Notes: a model not told the origin generated them from the letters alone. Positions 17,262 to 29,533 are shown, counted from the stretch's first letter. The stretch: DNA of 64,000 nucleotides from Breviolum minutum Mf 1.05b.01 (GCA_000507305.1 DF239088.1:1-64000); one strand, 5' to 3'. Made by a program: numbers and translations.

Positions 17262-17744
17262 CTTCAATTTGGAAGTGTAGCATGCGCCATAGCAAACATA
17301 TTGAAGCAGTAAACATATCTACACATAGTCAAAATATGTAAAGATTAAGAGAACTTGCCAGAACCTGGAGTGTGGATTCTGTGGATTCTGTGGATTCTGA
17401 TTCTGGATTTTCCGATGCCCAGGTCCCCAAGCCCAGGTCCATCATGGAGAGATACGGCCCAGGTGCAGAGTCTCTCAAGCAGAAAAATAGAGAAGCCCAT
17501 TGACAATCGTTGATAATTATTTTACCTTACCCTTTTCTTTAGGTATTGTATTTGTATCCATTTGCATCCACTCTTGTATCATCTCTTTCTGTATTGATTT
17601 GCCAGGAGTTACCAATTTGCCTGCTCCTTGGGGCGAGGCAGGCCATAAAAGAGCAAGTACTTGGATGTTTGGAGACATCAAGACATCACTATGCTACCAG
17701 ATCCCAGAAAGGTGAAATGTGACGAGATGTTCTTTCTTCCAAAG

Positions 17745-17985
17745 ACTCTGCAGGGCCCGCCTCTTGAAGGGGCAGAAGCTGCCGAGGCAATCTGGGTAGC
17801 AAGATGTAAACTCGATGCAAAGGATGCAAAGGATGCAAATGGAAAAGAAAAGACATACAAAAACACAGACGTATTCAAATCATGCAAGACATCAAAACTT
17901 GCAAACTGCATCAAAGTCCGCCTCAAACTTGAATCAACTTGAGGAGGCTGAGGAGGTTGAGGCTCCCGAACCTGCTGAAGCTTAG
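17745..17985 (+). CDS. Two small exons, unknown gene
   Basis: 17745-17795 (TLQGPPLEGAEAAEAIW) lies between a TTTCTTCCAAAG acceptor and a GTAGCA donor. 17944-17985 (EAEEVEAPEPAEA, stop TAG) is acidic and looks like a C-terminus. They follow uL11 directly on the same strand. Function unknown. Confidence 0.35.
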
Positions 17986-18723
17986 ACAGATCCGAAACAC
18001 AGATGAAGACATAAAGCAGACAACGTAGTATGAAGCAAACAAGTTACAGAAGTTACAGGCAACAAATTTGCTTTGAAATCTTTTAAGACTTTGCTCTTCA
18101 ACTGACAGGCCGTCCCAACTTGCAGAAAACATGAAAACACTGAACAGCATGAAATGTAAAAGCTTATAAAAAGATTACAAAAGCTTACAGAGTCCTATCC
18201 ACAAATGTGCACTGCTAAACTCAGAGTTTTGACATTCCGATATTCCTCTTTTTCTGCACCCTTCGAATCTAAGACCTGCGCCCAAAGGGAAAACCTGTGT
18301 GCGACTCACCGGCAGCATCCTGACATCGCGACATCCACAAACTCTTCATCTCGGTGTGGCACATGTTTGGTCACATGAGTCACATGTCGTTTGTATCATG
18401 CCGAGCTGTTTGCATCGTTTCTCTTATTGCGGGTTTGGCTTCGGTGACTTGTTCTGTGCCTTTGTCGTGAAGGCGCTGTAAGTAACGTGATGAACCAGTA
18501 GCCTTTGGCTCAACTGCAAGATTTGTGTGCCTCTGTAGACAAGGCGAACAGCCAAGAAGGACAAGACGGACAAGGACAACAGGATGACAGATTCCTTTTT
18601 TTTTTTTGAAAAGTCATAGTCATCACGGAATCACCGTCGTCATAGTCATAGTCTTCCTGAGTCTTCCTTGTCGTCTTTCTGTGATTGTCGAGTCCGGTTG
18701 GCGGTGAAAATTCAGGTCTCCAG

Positions 18724-18947
18724 ATGCCGATTACTGCAGAGCAGTTTGCAACAACTTTGGAGAATATGTCGAGAGCTTGGGAGGCAACGGGAGCTGACAG
18801 AGCTGAGCGAGTGGAGTGAGTGGAGTGAGTGGAGTGTGATGAAATTTGAAATTCGCTGTGCAGGGACTTCCGGAAGAACATAGGCTTCCAAAGGACGAAG
18901 AGAAGTCTTTCTATGATGACTGCCAGCAAACGTGCGCCCTCAGATGA
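18724..18947 (+). CDS. Unknown gene, 3' exons
   Basis: An exon from 18724 (after GGTCTCCAG) reads MPITAEQFATTLENMSRAWE and continues to about 18810. A second exon, 18864-18947 after CTGTGCAG, reads GLPEEHRLPKDEEKSFYDDC and ends in TGA. The helical, acidic composition is typical of protein. No domain is recognised. Confidence 0.5.
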
Positions 18948-19050
18948 ACCTTTTGCATGATTCTGAAACACTGTCGTTGGTGAGGATGAGTTTAATAGAG
19001 TTTGATTTTATTGCGCAGTTCCTTCAAGCTACCAATTGCTGTGTTGTCAG

Positions 19051-19415
19051 TGGAGTTGCGAGATATTGCAAGATCCGTTCACCTCTTTCCGGGAGGTGTG
19101 AAGAGATGATTGCCCGGTGGCATTCTGGAGAGTCCTCACATCCTGACAGGGAACTCTTGGCTGCCGAGTGCCCTAAGATCCCCAAGAAGGCTAAGCTACT
19201 TTGAAGTTCGGACTTTATGGCCGCAAGATGGCTCCAGATCCTCAGCATCCTTCAAGATCCTTCGAGCCTATGCGCTCCTAAATATTTGGCAGTTTTGGAT
19301 TTTCTTTGCACACAGCATTCCTGGCTTGAGGTACCCGGATACCGATGCAGGCAGGAGACAACTGCAGCTGGATCTCTTCAGCCCAGATGTCAAAGATGAT
19401 CCTTTTGTGCCTTAG
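19051..19415 (+). CDS. Unknown C-terminal exons
   Basis: 19051-19204 follows TTGTCAG and ends in a stop (CEEMIARWHSGESSHPDREL). 19316-19415 follows TTTGCACACAG and reads YPDTDAGRRQLQLDLFSPDV before TAG. Since both end in stops, they may be alternative or separate gene ends. No family is recognised. Confidence 0.35.
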
Positions 19416-22000
19416 CTAGAGTCCCAACAGGTCCCTGGTCCCGGGTCTCAACTTTGATCGGATATATTCAGATGATTCAGTCATTCAAAGACATCTCAAC
19501 ATATCCATGCAAATGGATTTTTTTGGAGGGTTGCAGCGGGTTGCCAGACGGGTTGCAGCCAGATGTGATTGACGGATTGAAATGACGTTGCAAGCACCAA
19601 AGGTTCAAGCGGCTGACCTCAAGCTGCGGCTCATCAAGTGCTCCTATCGACATCGAAGAAGCTACGGGTTTTTTGAGACATGCTTGGCATGCTGCACATG
19701 CTTTGCTGCACATGCTTTGCTGCACATGCTTGCTGCTATGCATTTCCGCTTCGCATGCTTTATGATACGCTGAACGAAATCATACGTTTCCACGTTTCGG
19801 GCATGGCGTGGACCGGAGGTTCAGAATTGAAAGTCCTAAGGTACACTGGTCCACCGAGGAAATGAGGTCGACAGATTTTCGCATCTTTGGTGCTCTCAGG
19901 TGGCTAAATTTCGACAATTTCCTCCATATTCGGCATGTTCTTGGAATTTTTCTGCAGAAGTATTTCGGTCTTCAAAATTGTTGAGGCACCCTGAGGCCCA
20001 GTTTCACAGGGCAAGGTCGGCCCATTTAATTGCGAGGGCTGGAGTGATCCCTGGTGACTTTGCCAAAGCGATCGCAAGTCGGAAAAACACATGAAAACAA
20101 GGGGTCCAAAAGACGGTCCAACGTCGAATTGTGTAGCTTCCAAGCAAGGCATTCGAAAGTCGTTCGGGGTTGTGTTGCTGGAAAGCTGGCCGCTTTGCTC
20201 CGAAAAACCGGTGATATTGCGCGAAGTCAAGTCACATGCAGTCAAAAGTGTCCACAATTGTTGCAAGTGCATTCACCAAAAGTCAAAGACTTGCCATGTG
20301 TCAGTCATGGTTTGCTAATTTTTTTGCCAACATTTTGGCAAAATGGTTCATGTTTCCAGCGCTTCATCTTACGCTCGGGCCTTACATTACTCTCACGTGC
20401 CAAACGATGTGAAACTTCCCACGATTCAACTGTTGCCACATTGGCCTCAGGCTTGTGAAGCTGCTCACAACTTGTTGACCAAAAGTGAGATCCTTTGCTG
20501 CCTTTGTTGCGTCCCACTTTGCCCCAAACCTAAGTTTATGATGTTTATGTTGAGGAGCCGAAATCGCACAGAAACTGCGACAAAACTTGACGGACCCGAC
20601 GCGGGATCCTCAATCTTAAGTGGCTCGAATCAAACCGTTACAGATGAAGCCATCGAGAGGCAAGGAATCCATGACAACTTAGGGAAAAGAAAAGTCTGGA
20701 ACTTCTCTAGGACTTTTCCAACTTCTCTAGGATTTCTCTAGGAGTTTAGTATCCTCTAGGCTGTCTAGGCCACATTCCGTTCCATTTTGCCAAAGATGTA
20801 TCTCAGGATCAGAGATGCAGTCCGAAGGCGGTGCAGTTCCATGCCTATCACAGACAGGCAAGTTCGCCATAGCAGTCGGCGAGTCTTTTGTGAAACTGAC
20901 GTGAAACTGACGTGATACTACATCAATGCTTCCAGCAGGAAACCTATTAAGTTGAACGTTGTCTTGAGGCCATCTGCACGACAGGCCGGACCCTTCTGTA
21001 ATTTGCTCAACATTTGAAATTTGCCATAGCAAATCATAGCAACAGATGTTTTCCTTCGTTGATTTGGAGTGAACTCCGTAACTCCGTTCTGAGTTTCACT
21101 GTTAGGCTGGTCCTGTGGAGCAAAGGTTGACAGGCTTCATGATTGCAACTGTCGAGTTTTTTGATATTCTTTGTTCTTTTGAGAATCTTTCTTGTGTTTT
21201 TTTTTACCTGGCTTCTTGGCTTCTTAGCTTCTCCTGTGCTATTTTGTGCTGGCATCTTCTGGCCGTGTCGAGGTCGGGTTCATCGCAACTTGAGCCGTGA
21301 GCGTGCTCCAGGCAAAGGAGTGACAAAGAATCGCAACTCAGCTATGTCATGTATGATGTATTCCTTCAATTCTTACTTTCGCACTTTTGGTATGTACAAA
21401 TTGGAACAAGACAACTCCAAACTTTGTACATCGGCCTCAGATCTGCTTAGAAGTTTTGCACTTAGATGCAAAGAAATTGATTCTTCTGCGTTTGTCGACA
21501 TCGAGGGCATTCCAGCTTGGTTTTTTCATTGCAAGGCCGGCTGTCCAGCCGCGAACGAAGAGGTGCGACATGTGTTAGCGCGTGTTGATGAAGGGATGTA
21601 GGCAAGTCCACCCTCCACGTTTTCTTCGTTTCAAAATTCTGGCAAGGCGTCGCACTTTCTACATCCTTTTCATTTCTTGTTTTTACTCTGTTTGTCATTT
21701 AATCTGGCGCTGACAATCTCCATCCACCCCTTTGTTTCATTGGAGGTGGTGAGCCCATTGTTTTGCAAGGTGGGAAATGTTTCACAATGGTACTGTATTT
21801 GGCTTTTGTCTTCTTGAGAAGTCTTCAAGAAACTTTGCAGATTTTCTGGCTGTAGAGTATATTAGCAGTGTGTCGGATCATTTGGATGTGTTTGGAGTGC
21901 CTCTCAATGTCTTTCGTTCACCTTACCTTTATCAAATGATTCAAAAGTTACTGTTTCCGAAGTTCCAAGTTGTTTTGGATGTGGTCTTTCGTTCGTTGAG
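19416..22000. other. Mostly unassigned intergenic/intronic DNA
   Basis: I see only weak coding-like pieces: 20815-20910 (GGAVPCLSQTGKFAIAVGES) and 21450-21600 (LRCKEIDSSAFVDIEGIPAW). A 14-bp tandem of CACATGCTTTGCTG units lies at about 19690-19735. No gene is called. Confidence 0.3.
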
Positions 22001-22182
22001 GCCGGGCTTCCTTGGACAAGACGGCCAAAGATGCTTTGACCTTGGAATTCAATGGAGTGATCATTCAGACCCAGAGTCCACAGCCAGACGCTTCATGTTT
22101 CATGATGCTTCATGATGGTACAATGTTCTTCCATTCAAAGCCTGATGACGCTTTACAACTCGTAAAACTGTCTATTGTCTGA
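22001..22182 (+). CDS. Unknown C-terminal exon
   Basis: After a CGTTCGTTGAG acceptor, 182 bases read RASLDKTAKDALTLEFNGVI and on to HDGTMFFHSKPDDALQLVKL, ending in TGA at 22180. It is smooth and protein-like over ~60 residues. The upstream exons were not identified. Confidence 0.5.
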
Positions 22183-22868
22183 CGGTTCTCGAATACACGA
22201 ACTTGTAGGCCTTGAGCCATAGCATGAAGAAATCCTCGTTTGGAGCTTGGGTTACTGCACCAGGATTTGGCGTTGAATGTTCCAAGAGAGGTTTGTGACA
22301 AAAATGCCGATTAAGTAGAGCCGTGAAATTGGAAACATATTCCAGCCCTGACCCACTTTGTACAAATTCGCTCCAAACATATTGTTAATTCCCATTAATT
22401 CCCATTTCTCCTGGCAGCTAGGTCCACCGGAGCACTGTCTTCTGGATCATCTGGCCCTTCGAGGACCCGCAAGCTTCAAAAAGAGGATTCCCCGAAAAGA
22501 GGGCGTATGAGGCCCAATGTTTTTTTTTTTCATGTTTCTCCAAGAGGCCACGTTCCACAAGAAGTGGCGTGGCGGTGTCCTCAGGGGAAGGTGACAGTTT
22601 TGGCTGCATAGAGAGTTGAAAGCAGATCCATGGTCCATGTATCAAAAAGCATGCAAAAGCGATGTCGAAACATTTGGAAAGTATATATCTCAAACAGAGT
22701 TTCATGAATCCATATAGCATTCACAACACACGCAGATCTCAGTTGACAGCGCTCGTTCTTGCCACAGACAGTGGAGTGAACAAAGAGTGGATACGACAAA
22801 CGGACTTTCTGTTGGAGCTTCCCTTATCTTCTGAGATCTTCTGAGTATTTGGAGCGCTACAAGCTTAG

Positions 22869-23385
22869 GCCAAAGCCCAAGTGAATGCAGAGCTGGAATC
22901 TCAGAAATTGGACACAAAGGCATTGATTGTGTGAGAGCATCGCAAGAAACTTCAAGAAACAGTTGCAATAGTTGCAGTTCTTTGAATTTGTTCATCCACG
23001 GAGGCCCATTCCAATTCGTGGGAGGCGTACGGAGCCGCAACAGGCCAGATGTGCTCTTTGTTTACCCAGGACCGGACCCACAGGACCCAAGGCTTCCAAG
23101 GCTCTCTAAGACCCTAAGACTTGACGTTTGAGCAGTTATAGGCTATAAGTTATAGGTCTGTGTTACATCCGGAGGTCCCTGCAGATGCGCAAGCTGCCCT
23201 TGCAAGAGCCGTCGGAGTCTCAGATCTTCGTGCGCTTTGCTGAGCTCAGTGAGTTCACTTGAATCCGAACTCGACTGACTGAACTCCACTCCAAGCATTC
23301 CAAGCCGAATGGAGAGGTAGCTTCACTCCTTGGTGATGGGAGCCAGCTCCTCAGTCCCTTTGACTTTGGCGCATGGAAACTCACC
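22869..23385 (+). CDS. Cluster of three exons, unknown gene
   Basis: 22869-22928 (AKAQVNAELESQKLDTKALI, acceptor AAGCTTAG, donor GTGTGA), 23185-23248 (MRKLPLQEPSESQIFVRFAE, acceptor CCCTGCAG, donor GTGAGT) and 23317-~23382 (VASLLGDGSQLLSPFDFGAW). The first is helical. They lie on the same strand within 0.5 kb and probably form one gene. No motif is recognised. Confidence 0.45.
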
Positions 23386-23942
23386 AAAAAAAAGATCTGA
23401 AAAGATCGAACAAGTTGCGAACATATACGTAGCGAACATAGACATAGCCGTATGGTACATAATAGTGATAGTCATAGTGTCATAGATTCATGCTGATTCC
23501 TCGGCAAAACTTGAGCAAGAGCATGGAACAGAAGAGACAGGATGAGATTTTGTCTTGACAAGAAGCGCAGAATGCTTTCCGTCATCTTTGTTCCAATTCT
23601 CCTGAGCGTTCTTCGATGTCTCCAGAAGTCTTCCATGCGCACTTCCAAGCTTTTCGCAGCAGATTGTGAGCAGTACATATAATAGCCATTTACTTTGCAG
23701 CAGTTTTTGCCTCCATTCACCTCAACGCTGGTACTGTCGATATTTAGACTAATGATGTTTCAATATTTCCAAGCGAATTAGGAGCAAGCCAAAACAGGCC
23801 CCAAGCACGAAAAATGATCGCAGTGTTTTCTTAAAACCTACCATGCATTCAACGCGCAACAAAGAGCAATAAAGAAAAGGCCCCGACCCACCTCCAGAAA
23901 GATACGCCCTTTTGATCCCTTTTGCATTTGGTGTGATGGACC

Positions 23943-24301
23943 ATGTCTTGGAGACGTCCAGTCGTGCTTCGTGTTCCGAGTGTTTTGACAGGTTCATCCT
24001 CTGCTGTATCTGCTGCAGTTCAAGCCGCTTCAAGCGCAGGCGGTCCGCTGCAGGAGCTCAAGTTCCGAAGTTTACTGAAGCATGGCGCCATGGCACAGAG
24101 TTCTTCTCAATGTTTCTTCCGATTCTTCTGATTCATTTTTGTTTTTTTTGGTGATTTGTTGTAAGTTGTTAGCCATCTCCTTAGTTAACCATCGTTGACC
24201 GTTTACCCATGTCCCTTCGCCATGCAGGAGGAGCTCATGAAGGCACGAGTTCGCCACAGGTGCACCACGAGTTGATGCGATTGTTTTGACTGAGAAACCA
24301 G
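23943..24301 (+). CDS. Candidate N-terminal exon with targeting-like peptide
   Basis: ATG at 23943 opens a Ser/Ala/Arg-rich segment almost without acidic residues (MSWRRPVVLRVPSVLTGSSS), like a mitochondrial targeting peptide. A following exon ends at 24301 before a GTGAGT donor and reads HEFATGAPRVDAIVLTEKP. Both the antisense strand and a second plus frame are open here, so this is tentative. Confidence 0.38.
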
Positions 24302-24736
24302 GTGAGTAAACGCTTGGGACAATTGGAGCGTCATTTTCCCAGAATCGATTTGTGAAACGTGGAAAGCTCCTTTCGACCTGCACTTTTGATATGCTAAGGC
24401 GAGCGGCAACGGTTGGCTGAAAATGGCCTAAGCGTGCTAGTCAGGTCCTCAAGAAGAGCTTTGAAAGTATCTTTGTTTCACGAGGAAAAGCCAAGCTTTC
24501 AGATGACCAACAAAAGACTTCAAAGATGTGAGATATGCAACTTTTTGAAAGCAACGCATTAATGGTCAACTTACCGTTTCGCCGGAAACCAAATTTGTAG
24601 CTTGACTTCACTGCATCTCAGGCTCGATGTTCCTCTCAAGAAAGAACAGGTAGCATGCCCCCGGACAAGGCGTTGCACTGAACTTTTTAACTTTTTGCCT
24701 TTCCGCAGCTTTGTGCTATCAATCTTCGTATTTCAG

Positions 24737-24814
24737 GCTCCTCAGGCTGCCACCAGAGCATCTGCGGCCGAGTTCAAAGCTCAGTTGGATAAGCGAAACA
24801 CCGATGACATCTGA
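24737..24814 (+). CDS. C-terminal exon, unknown gene
   Basis: After CTTCGTATTTCAG, 78 bases read APQAATRASAAEFKAQLDKR and end NTDDI-stop. It is Ala-rich and helical. A possible preceding exon near 24622-24651 reads LDVPLKKEQ. It may be the 3' end of the gene starting near 23.94 kb. Confidence 0.5.
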   Translation, partial: APQAATRASAAEFKAQLDKRNTDDI

Positions 24815-25502
24815 TGAAGGGAAACATGAACGGCTTTGCACTTACATCGATATTCCTGATGTTTTGCATGGTGCTGCCAAGTCTGAAAAACCACGCTGCC
24901 TGAGTACATTCCTAACTTGTTCCTAGAGATTTCACAAGTCTCTTTGAGCTTGAACAGAGTTTCTAGTATCTAGTGAGCATGTATATACGTACATTTATGG
25001 AAATGAACCTGTGAGGTCAGACGTGTCTGTGAAGGAAACGACCCTCAAAGAACCTGCCGTCAGTCCAGGGAGTCTCCCAAGTGGACTCGAGGCGCAGTGA
25101 CACCAAGTAGCATACTGTCGTGCCGGTGCCGTGGTTGTGCCAGGGCGATGGGTCGGAGAAGCCGGCGTGCCCAGATTGCCCAGCACCACCCTGCATCGCT
25201 GAATGACTCGTGGCGTGTCAAGCCAGGCATCCTTGGTTGCTCGCTGATGGCCGCCTGGTCACAGCTCGCTTGGAAGGCTTTCCTGACATTTCTTGAAGAG
25301 TTAGAGATTGAAAAAGGCACGCATTTCAGTTGTCTAGGAAATTTGAAGAACATAGATGAAATTCTGTTGTACAAGTGTCCAGGTCACATGAAATGACCTT
25401 ATTAAAAACATGATCCATCGTATGAAGTCTCTCTATACATACAACAAAACAGGATATGCTTGCATACTCTTAATGGAAGTAACATGTTTCATCGTTCCAC
25501 AG

Positions 25503-25589
25503 GACAGCATTTTTGTGCAAGGTGAGAATCTGGCCTTGAAGCGTGCTGTGATGAAGGCTCGGCGCGAGATCGATGAGTCATGCGCTTAG
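25503..25589 (+). CDS. C-terminal exon, unknown gene
   Basis: After CGTTCCACAG the sequence reads DSIFVQGENLALKRAVMKAR and ends REIDESCA-TAG. It is a clear amphipathic helix. The upstream 25.1-25.4 kb is open on both strands and was not assigned. Confidence 0.5.
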   Translation, partial: DSIFVQGENLALKRAVMKARREIDESCA

Positions 25590-26023
25590 CTGTTTTGCTG
25601 CCCTCGAGGGTACGAGGGACTGAAAGTTCTCTAATATATACGCAGAAAATGTAATGAAACGTGATGTAAGCAATTTGCATAGTTTGTTTCTGTCTATTCT
25701 TACATCACCGTCCAGCTTCTTGGATTACTTGCGGGCTTTTTCTTTGATTGTAACCATTGTAGTGTGGTCCAAGGCTGTTGAAAGGGAGAGCAGAAGCAGA
25801 GGCGCAAAGCAATCGGCTGATGAAATATCAGAACTACCTATTTGTTCCGAGAATCTTTCCGGTGCAATATGGATGTTCCTTTCACAATTCGTTTAAACAT
25901 TTTTTCGAACTGCCGTTAGACTTTGGAACTGCTCGGAGGTTGACTGCAATGAAATGCTTGTATGAGTCTTTACATGATGAGACCATTGGTTGCATCTTTG
26001 TAAGGCCAGGGTGAGGGTGTTGA

Positions 26024-26380
26024 ATGAGGAGAATACAGCGGCAGCAGAGGCGTGAGTTGCAAGGGATCATGAGCAGGTACAGCGACATTGGAGAAGCAAT
26101 CGAAAAAGTGGAGACGAAGCGGGGACGCATGGGTTTCATTGAATGCTCCGACAAAACTTTGACTTCGGCAGGCGTTGCGCCGCTGCACGAGCTCCCTTCT
26201 TCCTGTGAAACTCCCAACGAATTTGTCGTTTTGAATTTCTGGAAGCTGCAAAGTCATTGTTTGGTCAGAGCTAAGGACACGGATACCAAGGACACGACAC
26301 CTGCTGAAGGCAAGCTTTCAGAAGGGAAAATTTCTACTATTGTCACACTTGACAACAGAGAAGAAGGTGCAAGAAAGTGA
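26024..26380 (+). CDS. Hypothetical 118-codon reading frame
   Basis: A basic N-terminal part (RIQRQQRRELQGIMSRYSDI), then IEKVETKRGRMGFIE and a Thr/Lys/Glu-rich tail ending EGARK. It may combine two exons. The minus strand is also open over part of it. Confidence 0.3.
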   Translation: MRRIQRQQRRELQGIMSRYSDIGEAIEKVETKRGRMGFIECSDKTLTSAGVAPLHELPSSCETPNEFVVLNFWKLQSHCLVRAKDTDTKDTTPAEGKLSEGKISTIVTLDNREEGARK

Positions 26381-26573
26381 TATGCTAAGATACAGAAGAT
26401 GATTGAGGATGCTTGAATACGATTGAAGATTGAAGATTATTGAAGATGACAGAAGATGACAGATTAATAGGATTTAATAGGTATGAATGTAATTGTATAT
26501 TGTACATCATTGTACATCATTGTACATTGAACGAACATTTTGTCACTTTGTCTTTTTCGTCTCAGCTGGTGCG

Positions 26574-26949
26574 GGTGCTGCTTCTGGGAGCTTCGATAAA
26601 CGGCGCTGCTTCAAATCGCCCGAGCCTCGGGAGGTTGACGGACGAGACGACTCGTCGACTCGTCGAACCTGAAATCCCAAGGAACGATTTGGGCTTAAGC
26701 AGATTGAGTGTTAGACCAGGAGATCTCAAGATTTGTTGCAGTGGAGATTGCTGGATTGTTGGAACTTTGGACATGTCAATGTGGACCCATGCGCTCCTCG
26801 TGAATTGGAGTGCAGGAACCTTTGCAGAGAGCGAAACCAAGGAGCTGAAGTCGTTGAACCTGCCAAGCGGAGCAAATGTCTCAGATGTTTTTGTTTCACA
26901 GGTGTCCATCCTACATCGCGGTAGTGAAAAAAGATCCATGTTTGTTTAG
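26574..26949 (+). other. Coding-like stretch in conflicting frames
   Basis: After CTTTTTCGTCTCAG two plus frames are open (AGAGAASGSFDKRRCFKSPE and LGRLTDETTRRLVEPEIPRN), and the minus strand is open too. An exon is likely, but I cannot choose the frame. Confidence 0.2.
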
Positions 26950-27559
26950 GCTGTCCAAGATTCTACTCTTAATTGAAAAGGCACCCTGCTAAATAGAATG
27001 AAGGTGACATTTACGATTGATGCACAACTACAAAGGATACAAGGATGCAAACTTGGCTTGCAATGCAGCTCCTTTAGAGAGAAGAGAAGCTACACAGCTA
27101 CACGCTTGTCATGTGTTCCATTTGCGTTTGCAACTCACAGAGTTTGCCTTTCGGCAATTGTCTCATACTTCAGGTTTGTCTCTTGAATCTTGCTTTCATG
27201 ATCATGTTCAATTGTGATCATTACTGGTTTAGTGTTTTACTCTAAGAAAGAATGTACGCAGAAATTCACATGAAATTCACATGAAAATCATTCTGAACAT
27301 CATTTTTTTCCCATTTCACGACATTTTCCATTTCCCCAACACCCTGAGGATTCGGCCGCTGGTGGCACCGCAGGCCTTGTAGGTCTTGCTGGGTGTCCAG
27401 GTCCTGGCCTTGAGACTGTAACACTGAAATTACCTGCACTGGAGATGTTTCAAATTTGGCCATTGACGTTTGTAATTGATTTCTTTGGTTCAAGCTCAGC
27501 AAGATTTCGAGACTTTTTGAAACCAGCGAAGTTTGTTTTTTGTTTCTTTCAAGCAGTTT

Positions 27560-27817
27560 TGTGTGGTGCCAGGGCAGTCCACATTGAATCTCGTGCAAGA
27601 AGCCCCAAGAAACTCCATAGAGCCTGTAGCATTTTTCATCTTGGCCCGGGGTCAACGTGGTATCAACATCCGTGGCAATGACGTCTGTGTGGCCCGGGAC
27701 TTGCGACCTTCCCGTCGTTGCTATGTTGGCAGCGACTCTTCGAAAGGCCGGGTTCAGAACGTCCCTGAAACGGGGTCAGCTGGTCAGGGCTGGTCACCTG
27801 GTCCTCTCAGATCCTAG
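27560..27817 (+). other. Possible exon region
   Basis: One plus frame reads ILARGQRGINIRGNDVCVAR and continues to about 27817 without a stop. There is no clear splice border or family. Confidence 0.2.
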
Positions 27818-28168
27818 AAATCGCTTATTTCCGAGGAAAGACTCGATGAAGTTCAACCAAATTTGAAAAAGTTATAATCTTGTTAATATCTCTAGAAATA
27901 TTCATTGATTGAGACGTATCTGGAGTGGAACATGTGTCTGAGATCAAAGAAAGTCGGAAAGATTGTAGTTTGGATGCAACTTGATAGGTCTTTACCTGGC
28001 AGGAGAATGGGGAGATCTCTGAGATGTTTCGTGAAGCTGGCGAGCCGGGCGAGCAGGTCCAGCAGGTCCATCCAAACCCTTTGCGTTGGAAGTTCAAAAC
28101 GTCCAACCTTTTGCAACGCAAAACGTTTTCACACCCAGTTGCATGTTGAGTCGGTGAGTCGGTGTGAG

Positions 28169-29149
28169 GCTGGTGAAGATCATCTCTTGCAATCTTGTGG
28201 CAAGCGCCTGCTCTTTCTGGACGTTGACGGGGTTTTACATCCGTTGAAGGCTGGGAGCAATTCATCGATTGGTTCAACAAGAAAAGTGTCAGTCTGAATC
28301 TCACATGCTATAGATTCTATAGACTTTTGACCGTTGGGTTTGGTCCCAGTGGCACTGGGCAAGGTTCGTTTGATGGGGCAGAAAGTTGACACCACCCACT
28401 GCTTTGAGCCCAGCTGCATGGAAGAGCTATGCAGAGTCACCAAGCAGAGTGGAGCAGATTTGGTGGTGACCTCATCCTGGCGACAGCACCTGGGATTTCT
28501 CAATTTAATTCAATTAATATCAATTAACGGTTAGAGCGCAGGTACCGTTATACCTCTTGCGGCTTTTCAATGCTTTTCATAAGTACAGTTTCTAGTCTCT
28601 CTGGGTTCGTCACAGTCAATTTTGCGGCAAGGTTTGAGACAGCTCGAAATGTGCTGGCAGAGCACTTAAGCCGATATGGCCTCCACATCAAAGATTGGAC
28701 CACCACGGCAGGTGGTGAATCCAATGAAGCACGAGTAAATCAAATCCTGAGCTATGTCACAGCATTAGATGTGGCCGCATGGGCGGTTGTGGATGATGAA
28801 GTCTCTTGTCCAGAAAAAAGACAGAAGAGCAGCTACTGGTAATACTTGGGAGCTTGTTGGGTACAAGTATGAGGATTTAGCAATACTTAGGAGTCTTAGG
28901 AGCATGTTTGAGAAGGTTCTCAGTTGTGGATAAAATTGAGATGAATTGAGAGACTGAGAAGACGCAGGTCTCGTGGCTCTTGAAGCGTTTCAGCTGTCAC
29001 CTCAGGACCTGGCACCCAAAGCTCTTGAATCCTCAGAAAGCATGATGAAGATGCTTTTCAGACAGCACTTTGTTCGAACAGATGCGTCCAGGGGTTTGGA
29101 CAGAATTTCTGCCGATCTGCTCATAAGTTTGTTGACTGACGGGGATTGA
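28169..29149 (+). CDS. HAD-fold protein, Swiss-Army-Knife RNA-repair-like family
   Basis: HAD-superfamily phosphatase or nucleotidase fold. Exons: 28169-28271 (LLFLDVDGVLHP, the DxD nucleophile motif I); 28350-28485 (GADLVVTSSWRQ, motif II with TSSWR); 28632-~28808 (FETARNVLAEHL...AAWAVVDDE, matching motif IV acids); 28968-29149 (FVRTDASRGLDR...stop, C-terminal helix). Exons 1-2 join in phase with a GT donor, and 2-3 with a GC donor (GCGACA|GC). The motif order matches my memory of the HAD family found in Swiss Army Knife RNA repair proteins (PF18143). The substrate is unknown. Upstream exons may exist. Confidence 0.75.
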
Positions 29150-29196
29150 TTCCGGATTGATCAAAGAATCGATTCATTGATCCAAGTTCCAAGCAG

Positions 29197-29283
29197 ACTT
29201 GGCTGAGCCAAGAGGACAAGGCCGTTCTGGGTGTGTTTGAGTTGCTTTCGAATCGTTGTCTAATGCGAACGATCGATTGGTGA
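29197..29283 (+). CDS. Short exon, unknown gene
   Basis: After CCAAGCAG it reads TWLSQEDKAVLGVFELLSNR, then CLMRTIDW and TGA. It is coding-like and lies just past the HAD gene, so it is probably a different gene or an alternative end. Confidence 0.4.
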   Translation, partial: TWLSQEDKAVLGVFELLSNRCLMRTIDW

Positions 29284-29533
29284 AAGACTGAGTGAGCTGT
29301 CCACAACCACAAGATCTTTTGCTGACACATCGAGTATGTGTAGAGGTGTTGCACTGTGTGCCGTAGAGCATCCACGGCGATCTACAGTATCTCAGTCAGG
29401 GGGATTTTGACGGTTTCCTTAATTGAGAGATAAGAGAGATCTACGCGCTGCAGCGGAAACCGGCACTGAGCAAAGATGAAAAGGATTGAAAGATCAGAAA
29501 GGCCTGCTTGAGATGAAAGAAAGAGTTTCTTTT

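Noticed and set aside
18510-18971. 153-codon minus-strand frame
   Set aside because: It is rich in simple repeats (Ser-Thr-His from a GAGTGGAGT tandem), and the plus strand carries exons with proper borders here.
20054-20458. 134-codon plus frame
   Set aside because: No motif, no good splice sites, and much longer than typical exons here; the antisense is also open.
25060-25396. Overlapping plus and minus frames of ~100 codons
   Set aside because: Both strands look equally coding-like and neither has a clear start or splice border, so no call was made.
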